The notes: generated by a model from the sequence alone, not told the origin. A stretch of DNA of 64,000 nucleotides from Hydrogenophaga taeniospiralis CCUG 15921 (GCF_001592305.1 NZ_BCWR01000021.1:1-64000); one strand, 5' to 3'. Counted from the first letter of the stretch, positions 25,325 through 33,898 are shown. A program made the numbers and translations.

Positions 25325-26658
25325 ATCTAATAATTTTTACGCCTGCAAATACCGGATCTGCTATTGGTCGAATGGCGGCCTTGGTAACACATGAACTGGT
25401 GGCGCAGGGATGTCGGGTAACGGTGGTACGGACCGAGGTCAAGCCACTGCTAACAACCAATACGCACGATTTCGGTACGCTGATCATCCCTTGGAATGAC
25501 GAGGCCTTGGTTTTAGAGCTCATCCTGAATGCCGATGCCATTATTTATCACATAGGCGATAATTTTGATTTTCACGAGGGCGGCGTTCGCTGGCTTGCTG
25601 ATTTTCCAGGTCTGGTCTGTTTACATGATTTCTTTCTGGGTCATCTTTTCTACTGTTGGGCAGAGAAATATCGTTCTCCGGCTCAAACCGTATTAGAGCA
25701 CTGGTATGGAATAGAAGCAGCAGGACAATTTTTCGGCTTTCCTGATGGTGAATCGTTCATCGAAGGCACCCGGGAGATCACCCCCATGACCGAGTGGATC
25801 TGTTCGCAGGCAGATGGCGTGATAACCCACAGCCACTGGGGCTGCGACCGCGTGCTGAATTCATGTTCGGGCCCGGTACGGGTTGTCCCGCTGGCCTATG
25901 ATGCCCCAATCAGGGCAGCCAATGCATCTGACACCGCATCTGCCGAGGCCATAACACTGAAACTCTTAACCATCGGAAATGTGAATTCGAACAAGCGTGT
26001 TTCGAGTGTAATTCAAGCGATTGGACGTAGCCATTTACTGAAGCAGAGGGTGACTTATCGTCTGGTCGGGGCCGTGAGCCCCGACATGAAGACCACGCTT
26101 ACTGAGCTGGCGGCCCAACTCGGTGTGAAGTTGCTCATTTCCGGCCAGGTTGATGATGAAAAATTGGAGTACGTCATCACCGAGAGTGATGTCATTAGCA
26201 GCCTTCGCTGGCCGGCCTTAGAGGCCGCCTCTGCTTCAGCGATTGAGGCCATGCTGTATGGCAAAGCAGTGATGGTCACTGACACTGGTTTCTACGCAGA
26301 AATTCCGGACCCATGCGTTATCAAGATTAAGCAGACCGACGAAATCGGCCATATCCAATCATCCTTGGAAGCACTGCTCGAAGACCAAGACCGGATCCTA
26401 TGCATTGGGACCGAGGCTCAACACTGGGCGTCCCAGACCTTTACAGCACAGAACTATGCAGAACAGTTAATCGATGCCATTTCGCATATTTCCAGAACCA
26501 CACCAGCAAAAAACGCCATCAACAATTTTTGCAAAATACTCCAAGGCTGGTCAACAGATGGACTCCTGCTGAGTACGGATGAATTGATACATCCTCTACA
26601 TATTTTCGAATCAATCAACCAAGAGATGGCAACGAAAGAGGGTCCAGAAAATTGCTGA
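25321..26658 (+). CDS. glycosyltransferase family 4-like protein
   Basis: The 445-residue protein starts in the ATGA overlap with the previous GT gene, making the third GT4 in a row. The N-terminal half includes FPGLVCLHDFFLGHLFY and a long insertion before SQADGVITHSHWGCDRVL. The C-terminal donor half has LLTIGNVNSNKRVSSVIQAI, then LRWPALEAASASAIEAMLYG and KAVMVTDTGFYAEIPD. About 60 C-terminal residues extend beyond the usual fold. The donor sugar is unknown. The AT-rich island ends shortly after this gene. Confidence 0.83.
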   Translation: MNLIIFTPANTGSAIGRMAALVTHELVAQGCRVTVVRTEVKPLLTTNTHDFGTLIIPWNDEALVLELILNADAIIYHIGDNFDFHEGGVRWLADFPGLVCLHDFFLGHLFYCWAEKYRSPAQTVLEHWYGIEAAGQFFGFPDGESFIEGTREITPMTEWICSQADGVITHSHWGCDRVLNSCSGPVRVVPLAYDAPIRAANASDTASAEAITLKLLTIGNVNSNKRVSSVIQAIGRSHLLKQRVTYRLVGAVSPDMKTTLTELAAQLGVKLLISGQVDDEKLEYVITESDVISSLRWPALEAASASAIEAMLYGKAVMVTDTGFYAEIPDPCVIKIKQTDEIGHIQSSLEALLEDQDRILCIGTEAQHWASQTFTAQNYAEQLIDAISHISRTTPAKNAINNFCKILQGWSTDGLLLSTDELIHPLHIFESINQEMATKEGPENC

Positions 26659-26703
26659 AGCGTGGCAAGAGGTTTTCATCAAATTGACCGACAGCTTAAC
26701 CTA

Positions 26704-26736
26704 GGTCGTACTGAAGTGGAATAGTATTCCGCGACC
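26704..26736. repeat. nested inverted repeat at the right edge of the AT-rich island
   Basis: GGTCG (26704-26708) pairs with CGACC (26732-26736). Inside lies the perfect palindrome GGAATA-G-TATTCC (26718-26730). It sits in the 166-base gap where composition returns to GC-rich. It lacks a T-run, so it is not a classic terminator. It could be an operator, an mRNA processing hairpin or a recombination scar. Confidence 0.35.
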
Positions 26737-26811
26737 ATGCTTGCCCAGCGTCGCGGAGCGGGTTTTCAAAAAATCCGGCCCATTTTCAGGTTTGAACGTA
26801 ATTATCCGAGT

Positions 26812-26816
26812 GAGGG
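26812..26816 (+). promoter_or_regulatory. ribosome binding site deciding a TTG start
   Basis: GAGGG at 26812-26816 is followed by eight bases and then TTG at 26825. This is the best Shine-Dalgarno in the gap and sets the start of the methyltransferase close to where its conserved N-terminus begins. Confidence 0.5.
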
Positions 26817-26824
26817 CATCTGTT

Positions 26825-27460
26825 TTGAAAATTTCGCACGGTTTGCAGGAAAACGGGATTGTCGTTGGCAATGTGTTCGACAAATACGAGTCCCGCAATC
26901 CACTGGTGCGCGAGATCATGCGCGGGTTCAACAGCGGTTTGGCCGCTCTGGTCGCCCAAGCCGCTCCTGCCAACGTTCATGAATTGGGTTGCGGGGAGGG
27001 CCACTGGGTGCTGGAGTGGGCCCGGCAAGGCATCTCTGCCCGAGGCAGCGATTTTTCCGAGAAGATCATTGCCATGGCCCGGGACAATGCCGTCAGCGCC
27101 CAGTTGGACCCAGGCATGTTCTCCGTGCGCAGCATCTACGATATTGCGCCGGACACGGACAGCGCCGATCTGATCGTTTGCAGCGAGGTGCTGGAGCATC
27201 TGACCGATCCCTTGGCCGGTCTGGCTGCCATCCAGAGAGTGGCCAGTCGTCACGTCATTCTGACGGTGCCGCGCGAACCCCTATGGTGTGCCATGAACAT
27301 GGCGCGTGGCGCCTATGTCCGCCACTGGGGGAACACACCGGGTCACCTGCAACACTGGTCGACCCGCCAGTTCATAGCGCTCGTCGAGCGCTATTTTGAG
27401 GTGGTCGCGGTCAAGACCCCGCTGCCCTGGACCATGTTGCTGTGTCGGGTGAAAGACTAG
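26825..27460 (+). CDS. class I SAM-dependent methyltransferase
   Basis: The product is 211 residues if translation starts at the TTG behind GAGGG. Longer upstream starts lack a ribosome site and add an unlike sequence. The conserved opening GIVVGNVFDKYESRNPLVRE matches a methyltransferase group common in O-antigen loci. The SAM motif is VHELGCGEGHWVLEWARQG, followed by SADLIVCSEVLEHLTDPLAG. Members may methylate sugars or lipid-linked intermediates. Composition is GC-rich again, so the gene belongs to the right flank. The next gene starts four bases after the stop. Confidence 0.8.
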   Translation: MKISHGLQENGIVVGNVFDKYESRNPLVREIMRGFNSGLAALVAQAAPANVHELGCGEGHWVLEWARQGISARGSDFSEKIIAMARDNAVSAQLDPGMFSVRSIYDIAPDTDSADLIVCSEVLEHLTDPLAGLAAIQRVASRHVILTVPREPLWCAMNMARGAYVRHWGNTPGHLQHWSTRQFIALVERYFEVVAVKTPLPWTMLLCRVKD

Positions 27461-27464
27461 GCGG

Positions 27465-28343
27465 GTGATCCATCGCCCTCACCTCAAACACTGGTTTCAC
27501 ACCGCCAGTACCCTGCTGGCGGTGGCTGGGGCAGCCTTTGTTGTCTTGAAGATTGCAGAGCACTCGGCGCAGATAGACGTTTCACATTTTGGTGCGTCCA
27601 CCTGGGGTGCGCTCACCCTTTTGATGATCGCATACGGCGCCTCCAATGCCTTTTTGGCCCGAGCCTGGTGGCAACTGCTGAACTATTTGGAGCTTCAGGC
27701 GCCATGGCCATGGGCGCTGAAGACCTATGGTGTGTCTCAAATCAACAAGTACATACCCGGCAACATCTTCCATTTGGCGGGGCGCCAAGCACTTGGTATG
27801 TCTGCGGGCATGGCCGCTCGTCCGCTGGCACAGTCGGCCCTGTGGGAGCTGGTCATGCTCGCCCTGTTGGGTCTTCTGTATGGTGCGCTGGCGACCCCAC
27901 TGGGCTGGCCACATATGCCCGCCGCCGCCGCAATCGTCTTGTGGGCATCGTTGCTGACGTGTGGATATGTCGCGCTCCGCCGCCTCGGCGCCAGGCCGCT
28001 TGCCCAGGCCATGTGCTGGCAAGCCAGCTTTCTGATGATGTCGGGCGCTGTCTTCATCGCGGTGCTTCTGATGAGCAGCCAGACATCGGCTGTGGCCTAC
28101 TCCGCGCTGCCCTCGGTATGTGGCGCCTATGTGCTGGCGTGGCTGGCGGGCCTCGTGACTCCTGGGGCTCCGGCTGGAGTGGGGGTGCGCGAAGCCGTGT
28201 TGCTGCTGTTGCTCGGCGGGCTGTTCACACCAGCAGATTTGCTTGTAGCGGTAGTCCTGGGGCGAGTGGTGACGGCCTCAGGTGATCTGTTGTTTTACTT
28301 GTACGCACTTTCCACCAGGACAAAAGCCCATGACCACGCTTGA
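27465..28343 (+). CDS. flippase-like (PF03706-type) membrane protein, second copy
   Basis: The product has 292 residues from a GTG start and about eight membrane segments. It shares with the protein at 8058-8987 the stretches NKYIPGNIFHLAGRQALG and TPGAPAGVGVREAVLLLLLG. As in that protein, the MprF aminoacyl-transfer domain is absent. It overlaps the following large membrane-protein gene by 14 bases, suggesting tight coupling. A role in moving a lipid-linked sugar across the inner membrane for use by its neighbour is a hypothesis. Confidence 0.8.
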   Translation: MIHRPHLKHWFHTASTLLAVAGAAFVVLKIAEHSAQIDVSHFGASTWGALTLLMIAYGASNAFLARAWWQLLNYLELQAPWPWALKTYGVSQINKYIPGNIFHLAGRQALGMSAGMAARPLAQSALWELVMLALLGLLYGALATPLGWPHMPAAAAIVLWASLLTCGYVALRRLGARPLAQAMCWQASFLMMSGAVFIAVLLMSSQTSAVAYSALPSVCGAYVLAWLAGLVTPGAPAGVGVREAVLLLLLGGLFTPADLLVAVVLGRVVTASGDLLFYLYALSTRTKAHDHA

Positions 28344-30672
28344 ACACCCACGCACCAACCATCGTGCCCTGATGCTGTTGCTGCTGGTCAGCACTTGGGG
28401 CTTGATGCTGGTGATTCACGGTGCCGTGCCGTTCCTGCTGACCCCCACGCTGGGTCAGGCCGTCTGGTCCACTGGTTTTTCCCAGTCGTTCGTCAACCAG
28501 TCGCTGTGGACGGTGTACGCGACCAACTTCGGGGCCCCAGAACCTGCAGCCATGGCATTCGGTTTGCCCGGCGCTTGGCTGACCGCCCTATACATCCAAC
28601 TGGGCCTGCAGCCCCCCGATGCGTACAGCGCCATGGTGGCCAGTTGGATGACGCTGGCCATGGTGTCGGCCTACGCGATGGCACGGCACTTTTCGGTCAA
28701 ACCCGCCTTGGCGGTTTTGGCGGCCCTGGGGTGGATGAGCATGCCCGTCACCTGGGCACACGCCGACTATTCCATGCTGTCCATCGGCATTGCCTTGCTG
28801 CCGATGTATCTCCTCTGCTCGTTGAAGTTGTTCCAGCAATGCGCGCCAACCGGTGATGATTCGATTGGCAACCACATCTTGTGGAAATTGGCCTGTCCGG
28901 TGGTGTGCATCCTCGCAGTTTTCATGGATGGCTACAGCTTCATGTTTTTTGCGATTGGGGCAGGTCTGCTCGGTAGTTGGTGGTGGCTAAAAGCCGACCC
29001 CATTGGGCGAAGGCGTCTTGCCCTGGTGGCACTGCCTATTCACGCGCTCAGCCTGCTGGCAGCCTATCTGCTTTACAGCGCCTTCGTCGGCAAGTCAGGT
29101 TACGCACCTGCATCTCTGGACTTCTTCCGAGGCTGGGGTGCCGATCTGACGTTTTTTGCCTGGCCCACACTGGGTATGCACTGGCTGCCTGATGCATTGG
29201 GTTGGAGTGTGGAGCGCTCCGATCAACAGTATTTTGGTGACACCTCCGTCTGGGTCACAACCTTCTCCTTTCCAGTGGTCGTCGGATGCATCTGGGCAGC
29301 GTGGTGCATGGTTCGCATACAGAACGCGGCTATGGGTTTCCTGGTGATAGCGCTTTTTGGTTTTTACATGGCACTGGGTCCATCGATCAAGCTGAACTCG
29401 GTCAAAACCGAGAGCGCAAATGCAGGCAGATTGATGCCGGCCGCGGCAGCTCTGGCGCCCACTGGCTCGGGAATCCTGTCCGAAAAACTCCCCGGGTTCA
29501 ACAACATGCGTGCGAGCTACCGCTGGACAGCCTTGGGCGTGTTCGGCGCATGGGGGGTGCTACTGCTTGCTCTGTCAACGCGCAATCAACCTGGCTCCCA
29601 GCGCTTCGCGATCGCGCTGATGGTCGGGGTGATTGTTCTCAATCTGCCCAACCTGCCAAAAAAATGGACTCGAGACGCACATAACCGCTCAATGTTCTTC
29701 CAGATCGAAACGGATCTGGTTGATGACATGCGCAAATTTTTGCGCGATGGTGAGCGGGTGGCCTTCCTCCCCTACCGCAACGATTTCCTGGTCAACTACC
29801 TTGCCGCACGGCTGAATATCACCAGCTACAACATCGGGGGCGACAAAAATCTGGAAAGCGCAAAGGACCACTGGCCCTACTGGATGCGTGACTTTCACCA
29901 AGGACAGATCGACGGGCAATTCGCAAGGCGTGTCGCCATGTTGCTCTCCAGCAGGCAAGCCGACACTGTGGTATTTCCTTACAGCGATATGCAGTGGGCT
30001 GCACAGTGGCCATATCCTCACGAGTTCAAGGATCAGCTACATTCCATTGCGCAGGCACTTGAGCATCTGGACGTGTTCGAAATCATCAAGCGTGAGCACT
30101 ACACAGCCCTGCGCCTCAAGCAGGAATATTTGAACTGGCCCAAAGCAGAGTTGATGGGCAGAATTCTTTTGATTGCATGTGATGCATCTCCATGCCAGAA
30201 GTCGATTGAATCTGGCGAGGCACCATCCACGATGCATACATTTCTCACGGAAGGTTGGTCGATTCCAGAGCCATGGGGGCAATGGTCCGCAGGAAATAGC
30301 GCCAATGTGCTCTTGAATATTGGAGCACATTCACACAGCGATCTTGAGCTACAGATCACCGGTCGGGCATTTCTTATACCCGGCAAACTTGATCAACAAC
30401 AGATTGATGTCTTCTTTGGCAATAGAAAAATAGGGCAATTGAACTATGCACTACCAAATGATGCCACACCATCAACAAAGACAATCCAGATCCCTAGAAA
30501 TCTATTGTCCGACCTTACGATCAAGGATGAGTCATGGATCATGCTTACTTTTCTATTTAAAACACCAAAATCCCCAGCAGAACTGGGTATATCCGGTGAT
30601 CCACGCCCTCTTGCGCTTGGACTGATGTCATTGGCTCTGCGCGAAAGACCCATGTCAACGCCAAGCAGATAA
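28330..30672 (+). CDS. large GT-C-like membrane protein with soluble C-terminal domain
   Basis: The ATG chosen gives 780 residues and a 14-base overlap with the flippase-like gene. About eleven hydrophobic segments fill residues 15-450. The remainder is soluble, with a beta-rich end (GWSIPEPWGQWSAGNSANVL near residue 650, then LELQITGRAFLIPGK) of the DUF7024-like type seen at the end of some GT-C proteins. Such proteins are thought to transfer sugars from lipid carriers on the periplasmic side. No catalytic residue can be assigned with confidence. The 3' part is more AT-rich than the 5' part. Confidence 0.65.
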   Translation: MTTLEHPRTNHRALMLLLLVSTWGLMLVIHGAVPFLLTPTLGQAVWSTGFSQSFVNQSLWTVYATNFGAPEPAAMAFGLPGAWLTALYIQLGLQPPDAYSAMVASWMTLAMVSAYAMARHFSVKPALAVLAALGWMSMPVTWAHADYSMLSIGIALLPMYLLCSLKLFQQCAPTGDDSIGNHILWKLACPVVCILAVFMDGYSFMFFAIGAGLLGSWWWLKADPIGRRRLALVALPIHALSLLAAYLLYSAFVGKSGYAPASLDFFRGWGADLTFFAWPTLGMHWLPDALGWSVERSDQQYFGDTSVWVTTFSFPVVVGCIWAAWCMVRIQNAAMGFLVIALFGFYMALGPSIKLNSVKTESANAGRLMPAAAALAPTGSGILSEKLPGFNNMRASYRWTALGVFGAWGVLLLALSTRNQPGSQRFAIALMVGVIVLNLPNLPKKWTRDAHNRSMFFQIETDLVDDMRKFLRDGERVAFLPYRNDFLVNYLAARLNITSYNIGGDKNLESAKDHWPYWMRDFHQGQIDGQFARRVAMLLSSRQADTVVFPYSDMQWAAQWPYPHEFKDQLHSIAQALEHLDVFEIIKREHYTALRLKQEYLNWPKAELMGRILLIACDASPCQKSIESGEAPSTMHTFLTEGWSIPEPWGQWSAGNSANVLLNIGAHSHSDLELQITGRAFLIPGKLDQQQIDVFFGNRKIGQLNYALPNDATPSTKTIQIPRNLLSDLTIKDESWIMLTFLFKTPKSPAELGISGDPRPLALGLMSLALRERPMSTPSR

Positions 30673-30705
30673 AGCAGCTGCCTGCTGATTAGCAGCATCG
30701 CAATT

Positions 30706-30750
30706 GGGGTTTGAGCACAAGCCAAAGGGCGGCTTCGTGCAACAAACCCC
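30706..30750. terminator. long hairpin between convergent genes
   Basis: GGGGTTTG (30706-30713) pairs perfectly with CAAACCCC (30743-30750). The stem continues inside as GCAC/GTGC and AAGCC/GGCTT. On the + strand it is followed by a T-rich tract ending ATTATTATTTT. The two flanking genes converge here, so it probably terminates the + strand operon and may also serve the - strand gene. Confidence 0.65.
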
Positions 30751-30767
30751 TTGAGTTCTCTCAATTA

Positions 30768-31589
30768 TTATTTTGCACTGAACCCGACCTGATGCAATGC
30801 CGTTCTTTCCGCAGCAGACTGGCTTGACAAAAGCTGCGTGTAAGCAGCTTCAAGCGCAACCAAGCGCCCCTCAATTTCAGAGGTTTTTGCCATTTTGGTT
30901 TGACGCTTGACTTCCTCCAACTCGATCCTCTGGCGACGAATTTCTTCGTCTTGCTGCTTCACCGCCTCGAGCAGCACAGCCACCATGGCAGAGTAATTGA
31001 CAGCTCCGGGAACTCCACCATCCATCTCCACCAACTCGGGATAGACTTTCGCCACCTCCTCCGCGATGAGGCCGATCGAAGGGGCTCCGGTTTCTTTCCA
31101 GTTGAACTTGACGCCACGCAATTGCTTCAAATTCTCAACTGAATTGGTCAGCGGAAGCACATTGTTTTTGAATCGAATGGAACTGGTTTGGGCAAACGCA
31201 GGAGCACGAACCACCCCGGTAAAATGTGTCTCCCCACCCGATGTGATGGTCATCCTTCTTGCCGCGGCACCACCTGTGGATGAACCGAGATCGTTGATGA
31301 TGAATTCCCCATTTCCGGGAGCCGAAGCATTCACACCCACCACAAAAACCTTCATAGGGGTGTAACTCGAATCGGTACGCGCGATGATAAAAGCCGCCGT
31401 ATCCATTGGACGATCCATGCGGAAAACGGCGTTGGAACCGCGAAGGTGCAACAGGCGATCGGGTGTAGCGACACCAATGCCGACGCCGGTGGGCTCCACA
31501 TAAAGCTCATTGGCATGAACGCACCCTATCGCGGCACCGGCCAATGACAAAGCGACCAAACTCTTTTGGGTGATTCCAGCAATTTTCAT
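30768..31589 (-). CDS. secreted tail-fibre-type protein with C-terminal S74 intramolecular chaperone domain
   Basis: The product has 273 residues behind a strong GGAGGT ribosome site. An N-terminal signal peptide (SLVALSLAGAAIGCVHA) precedes a beta-rich part with GVGIGVATPDRLLHLRG, the opening of many trimeric-fibre repeats. From residue 135 the S74 domain follows: SSIRFKNNVLPL, FNWKETGAPSIGLIAEEVAK and VNYSAMVAVLLEAVKQQDEE, then a coiled-coil end. Ser136 and Lys141 keep the spacing of the self-cleaving Ser-Lys dyad in phage endosialidase chaperones, though the usual Asp after Ser is Ser. No phage genes adjoin. The S8 peptidase gene lies 71 bases upstream in the same direction. Confidence 0.8.
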   Translation of the reverse strand: MKIAGITQKSLVALSLAGAAIGCVHANELYVEPTGVGIGVATPDRLLHLRGSNAVFRMDRPMDTAAFIIARTDSSYTPMKVFVVGVNASAPGNGEFIINDLGSSTGGAAARRMTITSGGETHFTGVVRAPAFAQTSSIRFKNNVLPLTNSVENLKQLRGVKFNWKETGAPSIGLIAEEVAKVYPELVEMDGGVPGAVNYSAMVAVLLEAVKQQDEEIRRQRIELEEVKRQTKMAKTSEIEGRLVALEAAYTQLLSSQSAAERTALHQVGFSAK

Positions 31590-31660
31590 AAGACCTCCAG
31601 ATTGTCCAGTTAAATGATATTCAGCGTATATGAGTTAAATAAAGCGGGCAAGGATGCCCG

Positions 31661-33661
31661 TCATTGCATGTCTGGGTACACGCGGGCCCAGAGGCGCCCG
31701 CCAGCGGTAAGCCGAAAACCCGAACGAAGCACAATGCCTGTGCCGGCATTCAACTGCAGTACCCCGGTGTTTGATACCGCGGTGCTGGTGGCGTGCGAGG
31801 TGATGGTTCCGCACGTTGAATGCTCAGCGGTTCCGCTCACCGAGCTGGGCAGCACGATGTCGGACGAGCTGGCACAACCCAGATCGAAGTCCGCGCGCAC
31901 GGTCACTCCGGAATAGGCGGACGGCGCGTGCAACATCACGTGATAGGTACCCGCTGTGGGCGATGCAAAGGAGCAGGCTTCCGTGGTTCCAGCGTTTGCA
32001 GAGCTGCAGTCAAACGACGCCTGGGTGGGCCGACTGCCTCGTTTGACGTACATGTTGGGATTACCGGTTCCGCCGGTGGTTTGAATGCTCAGATTGCTCG
32101 CACCCGAGGGCACAACCACTGAGTAATAGCTGAACTGGCCCGTGGTACCGGACTGGCCCGAAAGGCTCCGACCATTCGGGATTCTCGCCAGGCTGTCCAG
32201 GCCCGACATGGCCTGATCCACACGGATGCGAGACCGAAGCAGCTGATTGCGGCTGTCAACCACACCAAGCCCCGTGCTTTTGAGCATCGCCAGCATGGTG
32301 TCCACGCTGGCCTGCGGGTTCTGCTCTCTTAGAGTGGCGATGGCTCCCGCAACTATGGGCGTTGCAAATGAGGTGCCATCGCCGGTCAGGTACGAACCGG
32401 AGAGGTAGGTGGACGTGATGTCATCTCCCGGCGCCAGCAGTTGCAGCATGGGGGCACTGTTGGAAAAGTCTGAGACGGTGTCCGAATCCGTGGTGCTGCC
32501 CACGCTGATCACATTCGACAAACATGCCGGAGCAGAAAGCTTGGAGCTTTGATATTCGTTGCCGCTGGCCACCACCGTCGCAATGCCGGCCAATCGCAAA
32601 GAGGCGACGATCGGATATTCAGGCTCAGAGTCACAGTAAGAGGAATAGGCGCCGCCCCCCAGGCTCATGTTCACTGAGGCGATGCGGTAGCTGGAGCGCA
32701 AAGCATAGACACGCTCTAGCCCCAAAATTTCGTCCGATGTCCACGTGAGAATGCATGGTGGCGCCCCACCACAGATCGTCGAATTGTCAATACGACTATA
32801 GATTTGGATCGAAATCAGTTCCGCAGACCGCGCCATGCCCCCGCCATAGCTGGGGTGGGTGTTCCCCGCCACAATCCCCCCCACCATGGTTCCATGGCCA
32901 CAGCCATTGATGGAAGATGAGCAATCCAGTCCCGAATTGACAGCAGTGGAAGACTCCACGCTGCCCGGGCATAGCGACGTGCTCGAGGAACCCGCATCGT
33001 TCGTCGAGTAACAAGCTTCCGACACCACGCGGCCAGACAGGTAGGGATGGGTTTTCTCAATGCCAGAGTCCAAGACGGCAACCACTTGGCCCGCACCGGT
33101 ACGCCCCTGGAACGCGCCGGACACCATGCCCACGCGCGCCGTGCTGTCGAGCATCACCGGCTTTCGCAGCACATCTTCATGCACGCGGAGAACTTCGGGG
33201 TCACTCAACAACGCCTGCACGTCTTGTGCCGAAGCGCGCAGCGACATACCCGAGAAATAACTGAATCGCTTGAAACGGGCCATATCCTGCGCCGATCTCA
33301 GGCCTGCATTGGAGCGCGCAGCCACCAGACGCGACAGCACCCTGTCCTGGGTCGCACGAAGGTCTGCGACCTGCGCTGCAGTGCCCTGCTGAACGCGTAG
33401 ACTCCCACCAGCAGCCCCTTGCCGGGCCAGTTCAACGATCACGGGTACCGAGCCTCGGACCGAAGCGGTATGAACCAGGGCGCTGTGACGCTGATGGTCT
33501 GCGGCACTGCGCGATACCGGGCCAGACTGCGCCAGCGCCACCCCCGCAACCAGCACCGTAACCGGCAAAAGACTGCGAAACCAAACGAGCGGAGACACCC
33601 GTTTTCGTGCTGTGCGTTGCTTCCCAGACGCACGAGTCCTACCAACCCATCGATTGAACAT
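31661..33661 (-). CDS. secreted S8 (subtilisin-family) serine peptidase with PPC-type C-terminal domain
   Basis: The start with GGGA upstream gives 666 residues. A signal peptide (FRSLLPVTVLVAGVALAQ) is followed by an inhibitor-like propeptide (residues 70-170). The catalytic triad is Asp198 (VVAVLDSG), His256 (GCGHGTMVGG) and Ser431 (GDGTSFATP), with Asn368 as oxyanion residue. Residues 505-595 resemble a pre-peptidase C-terminal domain. The tail GIVLRSGFRLTAGGRLWARV looks like the '3-coathanger' type of secreted-protein ending. Many cysteines suggest disulphides. It should act outside the cytoplasm. Its placement inside a polysaccharide locus on the opposite strand is odd. Confidence 0.9.
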   Translation of the reverse strand: MFNRWVGRTRASGKQRTARKRVSPLVWFRSLLPVTVLVAGVALAQSGPVSRSAADHQRHSALVHTASVRGSVPVIVELARQGAAGGSLRVQQGTAAQVADLRATQDRVLSRLVAARSNAGLRSAQDMARFKRFSYFSGMSLRASAQDVQALLSDPEVLRVHEDVLRKPVMLDSTARVGMVSGAFQGRTGAGQVVAVLDSGIEKTHPYLSGRVVSEACYSTNDAGSSSTSLCPGSVESSTAVNSGLDCSSSINGCGHGTMVGGIVAGNTHPSYGGGMARSAELISIQIYSRIDNSTICGGAPPCILTWTSDEILGLERVYALRSSYRIASVNMSLGGGAYSSYCDSEPEYPIVASLRLAGIATVVASGNEYQSSKLSAPACLSNVISVGSTTDSDTVSDFSNSAPMLQLLAPGDDITSTYLSGSYLTGDGTSFATPIVAGAIATLREQNPQASVDTMLAMLKSTGLGVVDSRNQLLRSRIRVDQAMSGLDSLARIPNGRSLSGQSGTTGQFSYYSVVVPSGASNLSIQTTGGTGNPNMYVKRGSRPTQASFDCSSANAGTTEACSFASPTAGTYHVMLHAPSAYSGVTVRADFDLGCASSSDIVLPSSVSGTAEHSTCGTITSHATSTAVSNTGVLQLNAGTGIVLRSGFRLTAGGRLWARVYPDMQ

Positions 33662-33693
33662 GCTGACTTTTCCCAACGTATTTGCGTTCGACA

Positions 33694-33714
33694 CGCCGGG
33701 TGCCACACCCGGCG
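33694..33714. repeat. perfect inverted repeat in the divergent intergenic region
   Basis: CGCCGGGTG-CCA-CACCCGGCG is a 9-bp perfect stem with a 3-base loop, 32 bases upstream of the S8 peptidase start. A second repeat, AGCCTC-GGT-GAGGCT, lies at 33733-33747. No T-run follows, so a 5'-UTR hairpin or operator for the peptidase gene is more likely than a terminator. The remaining bases of the 237-base gap show no gene. Confidence 0.45.
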
Positions 33715-33898
33715 GGGGCCGTATCATCGCACAGCCTCGGTGAGGCTCTTTGCAACTGTTGACCAATGGCAGGAAAGCACAATCCGGCGGTCGTTCAGTT
33801 CTCTGGCAGCGAACCCGAAAACTCACGAAATTGCGGACAACTTTTCATTCGCTTGGTGAATGCAACCGTTTGTCTTTTCTGCACAACAGGCACCCTTC

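Larger units (their letters stand above)
18240..26740. other. AT-richer O-antigen-specific island
   Basis: Base composition and codon use are clearly less GC-rich here than on either side, though gmd is closer to the flanks. Direct counts over 60-base lines give 27/60 G+C at 18301 and at 20461, against 42/60 at 17941 and 39/60 at 27001. The segment covers the wzt C-terminal domain, gmd, the FkbM methyltransferase, the perosamine genes and three GT4 genes. It is best read as a horizontally acquired serotype cassette. The exact edges are approximate. Confidence 0.6.

Noticed and set aside
26741..26824. An N-terminal extension of the methyltransferase from a TTG at 26741
   Set aside because: No ribosome site precedes it and the added 28 residues do not resemble the family; TTG at 26825 behind GAGGG fits better.
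30768..31589. S74 tail-fibre domain as evidence of a prophage
   Set aside because: No capsid, tail, lysis or integrase genes lie nearby, and the protein has a bacterial signal peptide and a secreted-peptidase neighbour.
32524..33400. Several + strand open frames of 60-120 codons opposite the S8 peptidase
   Set aside because: Arginine/proline-rich shadows of the peptidase gene without start signals.
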